From: Plantago major
Taxonomy: Eukaryota; Streptophyta; Magnoliopsida; Lamiales; Plantaginaceae
Direction: 5' to 3'
Assembly (NCBI GenBank): GCA_026545765.1
Contig: CM048843.1
Span: 744,001 to 808,000, forward strand
Length of the DNA: 64,000 bases
The notes under the pieces are model-generated. The model did no database searches. It was given only the letters and a program-made list of their open reading frames with translations, and had not been told where the DNA came from. Below, one piece after another: positions 56,606 to 64,000 of the stretch. Both the position numbers and the translations under genes were made by a program. Numbering within the stretch: the first letter of the stretch is position 1; the number at the start of each line of letters is the position of its first letter.

Positions 56606-57094
56606 CACTCGCGCCAGAGAAAAAAGTACTTTTTACTAACTTAATCATAAAATGTTGCGCTTGGGTCTTGTAACAAAGGTGTGGAACGGGTTCGAGTATA
56701 TGCTAGACCGGACCTGAACATCATTATTTCGCACGAGGTTGAATTCGGGTTGGATAGAACCAGTCCTTCCGGACAGAGACCGTAGAGAAGAGAACCCTTA
56801 TACCTAATCCTACCGATCGAATCTTATACATAAAGAAAAGGAACTTGAAAATCTTCACGTGTAAAATGTTGTTGATAGACATGTAAAGATCAACACAGCA
56901 CCAATTAGCTCATGTGTATCTCTTCTATATCATGGAACTGAAAAAAGCATGTCTAGTAACATATATACCACTATAACAATATATGCTAAAACGATCTTGG
57001 TGTGGATAATACAAATATACCAAACCAACATCATCATAAGAACACCGATAATATATGTGCTAAAACGTTGCCCTCACGTTTAACTTGGCAAAGC

Positions 57095-57390
57095 TTAATT
57101 CTCCATCAAATACCTGAATTTCTTTGAAAAGTGAAATAAATGGGCAAAGCTAAAATTTGTCGATTTAAGATATCTAATCACCAAAGAACAATCCCTTTCA
57201 ATTACTACATGTTGCCACTCAAAATCTCGAACAAATTTTGTTCTTAATTTGGCTGGCCAACCTTCCGCCTTTTCAGCAACCATAAGACATAAAAATAAAA
57301 AAATCACCAAGCAATAACATTGCCCTCATGATCCTTAACAACAACACTAATACGTCCCCCTATTCGGACTCTGCTCAATCGTATCAACAT
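57095..57390 (-). pseudogene. RNase H-like fragment, Helitron copy
   Basis: The minus strand carries LCLMVAEKAEGWPAKL and FVRDFEWQHVVIERDCSL, with an upstream stretch matching RIGG...ISVVVKDHEG. It is the counterpart of 10909-11127 in the opposite orientation, with a disrupted start and frame. Confidence 0.5.
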
Positions 57391-57726
57391 TTCACGTAGG
57401 ATTGCTAGAATTTGAATGAATCTGGTGGATTTAGCCCATCAATTTTATATATTACAGTATATTCAAAGTAGTATAATAATTCCAAAATGTTTCACTAAGT
57501 TTGTAATTCAATTTAAATCTCATCCATTGATCTTACTAATTCAATTTGAATCGCATGCGTACATGTCATTGTTTGATAGAAGGTGCAGGTTCAATCCCAT
57601 CATGTAAGTTTCTCCCTTTTATTTATTATTTTTCAATATTTTCTCTTTTTTTTTCAATCACAGATCATTGGTTTATATAAAACCCTTAACACACGTAGTG
57701 TGTTACGTAAATGCTGGTGTGTGTGT

Positions 57727-57730
<4 letters not shown>

Positions 57731-57782
<52 letters not shown>
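57731..57782. repeat. (AT)26 microsatellite
   Basis: Twenty-six uninterrupted AT dinucleotides at the junction between the two Helitron-like elements. Confidence 0.97.
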
Positions 57783-57787
<5 letters not shown>

Positions 57788-58285
57788 GCACAACTATTAG
57801 AGTTGTGCAATTAAATACTTAATTAAAGTTAAATTGAACCGATTTGTGATACGCATGTAAATTAGACTTTAATTATAAAAAACCAATATGTTTTATTCAT
57901 TCTAATTCTAAGACCTAACGCAACTCCAACAAAATCAACTCATCATTAAAAAAACTCAATTTGTCTTCTCTAATTAAATTTCAAGCCCTAACTCAACCCC
58001 AACAAAATCAATTCATCATTAAAAATCTGTAATCTCCAATAAATTCAAAACCCTAATCGAACTCCAACAAAATCAATTCATCATTAAAGAAGAAAAAAAA
58101 CAATGATAACCAATATTTCTTCTCCATCTTCTTTAATCAAATTGGAACAGATCAATTCGCACTATCCAGAATCTTAATTCAACTAAAAAAGACAATTCGT
58201 TATCAGAAACAACGATTGCACTTGCATTTATATACTTTTATTATTATTTGTAATTAAATGCCACAATGATACGCTCACATTCTAG
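57783..58285 (+). mobile_element. short Helitron-like element, second copy
   Basis: It matches the inverse of 27765-28200 across its length (AGTTAAATTGAAC, CAATATGTTTTATTCA, several CAAAATCAATTCATCATTAA copies) and ends in TTCTAG at 58280-58285. The 3' hairpin is partly lost compared with the 27.8-kb copy. The end falls inside the dispersed AT-rich repeat, splitting it. Confidence 0.55.
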
Positions 58286-58289
58286 AATA

Positions 58290-58770
58290 AATTTATATGT
58301 TCACAATATATGTTCACAATATTTTTCGGAGATTTGTAGAATAAATTTATATTAGATTTAATAAAAACTATATATGCAGCCAACATACCAAAAATAAATA
58401 TATAGTGGAAGATATATACTGGTTGAAAATGCAACTAATTCCACAAAATTTCACGTAGATTGAATTTATTTAATAAATACTCTATTTTTAAATTTTCATT
58501 AATTTATTTTATCTTATTTAATAAATTTATATTTTATTTTAATGAATAAAATGATTTCTTGAAATAATACTATTCAAGATTGGTGTCTATGGATTCGTCT
58601 TGTCACCACGAATTCAAATATATGTTCAAAATATTTTTCGAATTTTTGTAGATAAAATTATATGAAATATAATAAAAACTATATATGTAGACAACATATC
58701 AAAAATAACAATAAAATATATACTGACTAAAATACTTAATTCCACAAAATTCCAGGTGGGGTTTAACTTT
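58290..58770. repeat. inverse copies of the AT-rich dispersed repeat
   Basis: This contains the reverse complement of the 9985-10720 unit at least twice (GGATTCGTCTTGTC, TTTGTAGATAAAATTATATG, CTATATATGTAGACAACATA). It has no coding potential and leads into the promoter region of the intact reductase gene. Confidence 0.72.
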
Positions 58771-59025
58771 ACATAATATATAATATATGTATGGATGGAT
58801 ATTATCATGCTGTTGACCAATATAATGGTACACTATATTGCAATAAAGTCCAATAGTGCAGTTAATTAATTCAGTAAGTGCCAAAAATTCGACAATATCA
58901 TCAGTGTTTGGATAAATTTGCCTGAAATAGATGCTTGAAGAAGCAATATAGAAGTAAGTTATGCAGCAATATCATCAGTCTTCAAAACTCTTGGCTAAAT
59001 CAGAGCAAACTGGAAAGTAGTTTGG

Positions 59026-61043
59026 ATGGAGAAGAATCACATCAAGGTCTGTGTAACAGGAGCTTCAGGCTACTTGGGTTCTTTTCTTGTTAAACAACTC
59101 CTAGACAGGGGATACTCTGTCCACGCTACTCTCCGAAACCTCGGTTCGTGTCGATTCGTCATCTGCCTTATGTTCTTCTCATAGTTGATTAACATTTACC
59201 ACGCAGATTTATTGCTATTATTATTACGCAGATTTATTATTATTATTATTATTGTTGTTAGTCACTAGATAATCTAGATACCGTATCCTACCACCAGTAG
59301 ACTTAGGCTCCGTTTAACTGTACCGATCTGAACTAAAGTGAATTTATTTGTAATATGAAAAGCAACTAACCAGAACTGAACTGAATGAATCCGAATTAAA
59401 AATCTAAAATTAATGAGTTTTCAGATATAAAAGAGTCTTACTTCTATTGTTATTATTATTGTAATAACTAGAATAAATAATGTTAATGGTTGAGTTTCAG
59501 GGGATGAGTCTAAGGTAGGGTTGCTGAAGGGCCTTGCCAAAGAAGAAACAGAAAAGTTGAGACTTTTTGAAGCAGACATTTATAAACCTGATGAATTTGC
59601 TGCTGCAATTGAAGGGTGTGAAACTGTGTTTCATTTGGCTACACCGTTGCAACACTACCCTAATAGTACCCAGGTTTGATCTTAAATTAATACTAGTAGA
59701 GTTTCATACTGTATACCATAAATTAGACGGTTTAACGGTTAGAAACGCCTTATTAGAATGAGAGGTAACCACGTACACAAGTACGCACCAAAAGTTAGGT
59801 ACGCTCCCAACACAAATTACTATCTTACGAGTGTCAGGTTATTTTTTAATATAATTTCATCTCATATATATAAAAGTCGAACTTGTGTATTTTAAGTCAT
59901 TTATATTAATTATTCGATACTTTTTCACAATGTTGATGCAGTACAAGAATATTTGTGAGGCAGCTGTGGCTGGTACAAAGAGCATAGTGGAGAGTTGCAT
60001 TAGAGCAAAGACTGTTAAAAAGCTCATTTACACAGCCTCGGTAGTGGCGGCTTCAACGTGGAGAGAGGATGGCTCCGGTTATAAGGATGCTGTGGACGAG
60101 AACTGCTGGACTCCTCTCGGATTCTCATCTGAATACTCGAATAAGTACCTCCAGGTATGTCTTTAAGTTCTCAAGCTAAAGCTTTCTTTAATTTACAGTT
60201 TGCTGCCAAACACCACGTCAATCTTTAGTTTAGATGAGTGGTCAAAAACCCCATGCTGTTCATATCATACTATGATATTCTTAAGTTTCTGATGTTGTTG
60301 ATGGATCACAACACATTTCAGTAGGTTCATCCAGCTCCCTATTACTTCCAAATTTAACATTTTCTTTTCACTTGATGGGACGCGATAAGGACTACGTGGT
60401 TTCAAAGACATTAGTAGAGCAAGAACTGCTGAGCTACAATGGCAAAGGGATACAGGTGGTAAGCCTTGTATGTGGGCTTGTGGGAGGAGGGACACTCCAG
60501 TCCACAGTGGCTGAGAGCATGGGGGTCATAATTTCACAGGGCTTAAATGACAGAATGAGGTACACAATTCTTAGGTTCTTGGAAGAATTGCTTGGAAAAG
60601 TTCCAATCATACACATTCAAGATGTCACAGAAGCTCACATATTCTCCATGGAGAATCCAAAGATCAATGGGAGATTTCTATGTGCCAGTGATTTCTTGAA
60701 ATCGTCTGAAATTGCGTCTATCATTCAGAAATGTCACCCGGAGATGGACATTCCTCAAGAGTAAGATCATTTCTATGCGTTCATCATTTTTGTGTGCCTG
60801 GCCTAGTTGCTGTGTACATAGGAAATTATGTGTATGATATCGACCATAATATCATTTTTGTGGATGGTTTTTTCCTCAAGTACTGATGCTGGTCAACTCC
60901 ATTTTTTAAGGTTAATTGAAGATACAAAAAGAGAGACCAAATGGGGTTCAAGAAAGCTGGAGGAGTTATCATTTGGATATCAATATGATGCTGAAAAGAT
61001 TATAAGAGACAGTTTTATTTGTGTCAAGAAGATGGGAAATTAA
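59026..61043 (+). CDS. DFR-like NADPH-dependent reductase, intact, five exons
   Basis: Exons are 59026-59143, 59501-59673, 59942-60154, 60390-60760 and 60911-61043, giving 335 residues; all introns obey GT...AG and frames join exactly. The N-terminal Rossmann motif is [10 protein letters not shown] (GxxGxxG at residues 12-18). The catalytic triad of extended short-chain reductases is Ser130 ([10 protein letters not shown]), Tyr170 and Lys174 (DYVVSK). [17 protein letters not shown] and DENCWTP are typical of the putative anthocyanidin-reductase / HC-toxin-reductase-like branch, not of classical DFR. The family reduces aldehydes, ketones or flavonoid-type substrates with NADPH in the cytosol; the substrate here is unknown. 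A 132-bp MITE sits in intron 1. The broken paralog at 34482-54271 supports exons 1-3. Confidence 0.9.
59306..59437. mobile_element. Tourist-like MITE in intron 1 of the reductase
   Basis: The left end is GGCTCCGTTTAAC, the complement of the right end is GACTCTTTTAT, and TTA flanks both sides (59303-59305 and 59438-59440). The pseudogene's intron 1 is only 77 bp and lacks it, so it arrived after the duplication. Confidence 0.55.
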
Positions 61044-61853
61044 CTCTGTTCAGAGTTTTGCTGCTGAAGTGATCTAATGCATACTTGTGTTGTAAACCTA
61101 TCCAATTATACCTGGAATAGTGAAGGACATCTATGGCATTCACCTCCACATTCTGTAATCCCGATTTTGGGCACTGACAAATCGATACCATTGATTCTTA
61201 TTAAACAAAAAGTTGAATTGCAATGTTAGATTTCCCAGAGAACGTTGAAGTAGCCAAGCTACATTTTCTTTTTCTTCTAGCCATGTGGCCTAAGCCGCAG
61301 CCCGCAAGTGCCTTGTTATTCTGACTATCTATGAGAATGTCATTCAATCCCGTAAGATGGATCGCGCAGATTAGGATCTATTCGCTTGTGTTCGTCCTGC
61401 TATTTCATAAGCCTTCCAGTATTCTAATGAAGGCTTCGGAACTAGGAGGATGCAACTATTCTCATGCTGTCATGCACACTCACTCACTCACAAGTCACGG
61501 CCACCATAGTCAGAATAACAAGGCGACTGACATGACACAGCAAACTAGGCCATTTTAATTAATTCCCATGGAAAGGTATAGGAAGCATAGACATTGAAGG
61601 TATAAAAAAAAACTTGGACTTGGCAACAAACAGAAAATCAATTGCATATCACAACCAAGAGCAGAAACAAGGTAAGTGATTACTAGTTACGATCACACAA
61701 AAACAACGTTCCCATTCCAAAACCAACCAGTTAATAAATCAAGAACAGAATAACATATCAAATTCCAAAATCAACCAGTTAATAAATCAAGAAAAGAGGA
61801 CATATTTAACCTCGCTATTGCCCTGAATCTGGTTCTATCAATTGAAGAGTTCA
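61044..61853. other. intergenic region between the reductase and F-box genes
   Basis: The two genes converge here, so both 3' ends lie in this interval. No further gene is seen. A 31-bp direct repeat (CCAGTTAATAAATCAAGAA core) occurs at about 61727-61746 and 61775-61794. Confidence 0.6.
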
Positions 61854-63014
61854 TTAATATCTTTGCTTACGTCTTCTTCTCCGTGCTTTACTTCTTCCCC
61901 CATAACTCCTCTGCTCCGCTTCAAATTTGACTGGCCAGACGAGACTGTCAATATAAGCTGTCCCGTAACAAAGACAACCAGTAACTCCATTGACAACCAT
62001 ACCCCTACATGTCTTCTTAAGTATATCATACATGAACATTTTACCATGGTTGGTCAACTCCACAAACTCCTTGTCCCCGATAAAACAAAAAGGTTTCTCT
62101 ATATTCCATCCTCCTCTTGCATCAAGACTCATTTTAGTCCAAGAACCTACATTGCCGTACTCTTTCATTATCCATACACCAATACCACCACAATAGCTGT
62201 ATACAATACATAAACAACCTCCAAGAACGCAAATATTGTCATAATACTTGTTCGCAGGTGCAGGAATCTCACTAAATAACTCACTAGTCAAATCAAAAGC
62301 AGCAATCACCGACGGGCAACGGGAACCTCTGAAATTGGACATCCAATGTATAGCCCCATTGACAAAAGCCCCACTTGAATTGAAACGAAAAGATTGATCG
62401 TTAGGCGAGCTCTCAATCCTTTTCCAAACACCCGATTTTACAGAATACACATCAACTAGCACATTAGAATTAACAATACTGGGCATAAGAAAATAAGAAA
62501 GCTGCACAATCTTGTAATCATCAGTAAAGCTATCATAACCGAACCCATACGATACTTCGAAGCCGTGTGATTTGAGATGATATCGGGGCAATTTAAGCTT
62601 GTGAAGGGTAGTGGGGTTGATCAAAAATATGTCCGGAATGCAATCAGATTCGTCCACAATTGTCAGCAAAACCAGACCATTGCAAGAGCCAATGATTTCA
62701 GCCGCAGTATTTGGCAGATCAAGCTCGGTTGCAACGACATTTTGAGTAATGGGAGTAATGGTATAGACTCTATCCCGGCCATTTGGGAGGAAGGATAGGA
62801 AGATGAGATTGTGTCGCTGATTGGTTTTTAGAGTAGCAATTAGGTGTTGGTTGATGAATTGGGGGGTCGAGAGATGAGCTCGCCATGATTTCGACACGCA
62901 CCTGCATTTGCCTACGGATTTTGCTGGGAGTCTTGTGAAGATTTCGATTAAGATTTCATCGGGAAGATGATGATCATCATCATTGGATTTCGTCAGGTTT
63001 TTACAGGCTTTCAT
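61854..63014 (-). CDS. F-box protein with F-box-associated domain
   Basis: A single-exon frame of 386 residues starts at MKACKNLTKSNDDDHH. The F-box is at about residues 16-58 (LPDEILIEIFTRLPAKSV, KCRCVSKSWRAHL), followed by a C-terminal F-box-associated region with VLVDVYSVKSGVWKRIES, GAFVNGAIHWMSNFRG and CIVYSYCGGIGVWIMKEY. Such proteins are substrate adaptors of SCF ubiquitin ligases, binding SKP1 through the F-box; the target is not predictable. Plant FBA proteins are usually 350-420 residues, so the length is normal. The last 24 residues are unusual: RSKARRRRRKQRY is strongly basic and may be a nuclear or nucleic-acid contact signal, or a read-on beyond an older stop. Confidence 0.93.
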   Translation of the reverse strand: MKACKNLTKSNDDDHHLPDEILIEIFTRLPAKSVGKCRCVSKSWRAHLSTPQFINQHLIATLKTNQRHNLIFLSFLPNGRDRVYTITPITQNVVATELDLPNTAAEIIGSCNGLVLLTIVDESDCIPDIFLINPTTLHKLKLPRYHLKSHGFEVSYGFGYDSFTDDYKIVQLSYFLMPSIVNSNVLVDVYSVKSGVWKRIESSPNDQSFRFNSSGAFVNGAIHWMSNFRGSRCPSVIAAFDLTSELFSEIPAPANKYYDNICVLGGCLCIVYSYCGGIGVWIMKEYGNVGSWTKMSLDARGGWNIEKPFCFIGDKEFVELTNHGKMFMYDILKKTCRGMVVNGVTGCLCYGTAYIDSLVWPVKFEAEQRSYGGRSKARRRRRKQRY

Positions 63015-63576
63015 TTGTGTTCGAGCTTCACGGACGGAACCCTATGCCTATGGCAAATGAATTTAGAATCGGAGGGAAAAAAATTTGTGTTGTCGTACAA
63101 CGACGTATTTTGCAAATTTCATTGGGTTTCGTATTCAATTTCATTCTAGGTTTTTACAGGTTTAACATTGGACCACATTAGACCCGGCTAGACCAATTTA
63201 GACCCGGACAAATATAACGAAGTGGTAGAAAAATTTAGAGTAGGATGAGTACAAGAATGGTAGACGGTTGATTCAAACCCGTTATAGTCCTATTTAGATC
63301 ACCATTATAATCGATTTAAAATGTTCTTATAAATTCGGGGCAAATGAATTATATATTATCTTATACATTATTATGATTGTAGTAAGTCGAATTTCTTATA
63401 CATGTACGCGTACCCGCACGTTTCCATTAATAGTGTGCATAACGTAAAATTGTCAATTTTGTTTATTTTTAGTTTATAGAAATATGTGGTAATAATCACA
63501 TGAACAAAATTGTTGGTTTATATTATTTACGTGGTCCATAAAAGGCTAAATGTAGAAAAACCTATTATATATAGTA
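63015..63576. other. upstream region of the F-box gene
   Basis: No gene is seen. The first 150 bp should hold the 5' leader and core promoter of the F-box gene, but no clear TATA box is recognised. A short direct repeat (TTAGACCCGG) occurs at about 63178-63187 and 63199-63208. Confidence 0.5.
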
Positions 63577-63767
63577 CTCCCTCCATTTCTGTAAAAGTGA
63601 AACAATTTTCCGCTTTGAGCGTTTCACTAAAGTGTTATTTCAATTACTTTCATAATACAATTCATTTTTAACCACACATTTTTCTTAACCACGTACTTTT
63701 GGGGACCATATTTTTCTTAAAAATTGTGTAAATCAAAATTGTTTCAATTTTACAGAAACATAGGGAG
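63577..63767. mobile_element. Stowaway MITE, 191 bp
   Basis: Inverted ends CTCCCTCCATTTCTGTAAAA and (complement of right) CTCCCTATGTTTCTGTAAAA are flanked by TA on both sides, the hallmark of Stowaway elements mobilised by mariner-type transposases. It is non-coding and well preserved. Confidence 0.9.
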
Positions 63768-64000
63768 TATATTATTTGCTGTTGGAAGTATTTAGTTTCT
63801 TCTTCTTTTATATGTTATCAATGATTTTATTTTACAATTATTTACAGAAGGTTCTCAAAAAATTCCCATCAAAGATATTCATTGTTCGGAAGTGATGCGG
63901 AATAATATTGTCGATGACATCCACTATTCAAAATTATCATGTATATCACTAATATTTTTAGTAAAACCTCTAATGTTTTATTCCTTGCAAAACACACACA

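Larger units (their letters stand above)
55861..57717 (+). mobile_element. Helitron-like element, 1.86 kb, non-autonomous
   Basis: The 5' end is TCTACTAGTACTAACCCGTG, preceded by A, with a 17-bp palindrome CCGTGGCgatGCCACGG typical of plant Helitron starts. The 3' end is a hairpin (AACACAC GTA GTGTGTT, 57688-57704), a 9-nt spacer and CTGG followed by T. No Rep-helicase is present. The interior carries a tandem repeat (56367-56600) and an RNase H-like fragment (57095-57390). Most of it matches in inverse order the region 10720-13960, with a possible continuation at 25265-25323 beyond the copia insertion. Confidence 0.62.

Noticed and set aside
57583..57822. Frame with a long Ile-Tyr repeat
   Set aside because: Translation of the (AT)26 microsatellite.

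Overview
This is nuclear DNA from a flowering plant, most likely a eudicot. The evidence is spliced genes with GT/AG introns, Sirevirus-type Ty1/copia and Tat-type Ty3/gypsy retrotransposons, plant CACTA, PIF/Harbinger, MULE and Helitron elements, Tourist and Stowaway MITEs, and a plant F-box gene. The species cannot be named from the sequence. Most of the window is nested transposable elements; only two ordinary host genes look intact, both near the right end.

Layout from left to right. Positions 1-4959 hold the 5' part of a minus-strand Ty3/gypsy Tat-like element (pol, gag, primer-binding site, 933-bp LTR), broken by stops and frameshifts. Positions 5537-9801 are a complete-ended but gutted CACTA element with a GTA target duplication. 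Positions 9985-13961 are an AT-rich dispersed-repeat zone with an RNase H-like fragment, a Tourist MITE and a 1.38-kb element with about 275-bp inverted repeats. Positions 13962-25259 are a minus-strand Sirevirus-like copia element with an ATCCT target duplication, decayed gag-pol and an envelope-like region. Positions 25260-34480 are intergenic DNA with MITEs, a short Helitron, a MULE with a perfect 9-bp target duplication, a possible solo LTR and the 3' half of a tRNA-Ser.

The most informative part is 34482-55494. A short-chain reductase gene of the dihydroflavonol-reductase-like (DFR-like) family was struck in exon 1, seven codons after its start, by a PIF/Harbinger element (34502-53666, TAA duplication). 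The Harbinger element keeps a complete-looking DDE transposase and a convergent Myb/SANT-like ORF1, each with its own TATA box. A 16-kb Sirevirus-like copia element (35775-51750) later landed between those two genes. The same reductase copy is broken again in exon 3, where its reading frame runs in frame into a second, truncated Harbinger transposase. A paralogous reductase gene with five exons and 335 codons stands intact at 59026-61043, so the broken copy can be read exon by exon against it.

Positions 55861-57717 are a Helitron-like element with 5' TC and a 3' hairpin plus CTGG, carrying another copy of the RNase H-like fragment. It is inverted relative to a relic near 10-14 kb. Next come a second short Helitron, the intact reductase, a single-exon F-box gene on the minus strand (61854-63014) and a Stowaway MITE. 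The two host genes show no sign of working together. The order of events read from the nesting is: reductase duplication, Harbinger insertion, then copia insertion.
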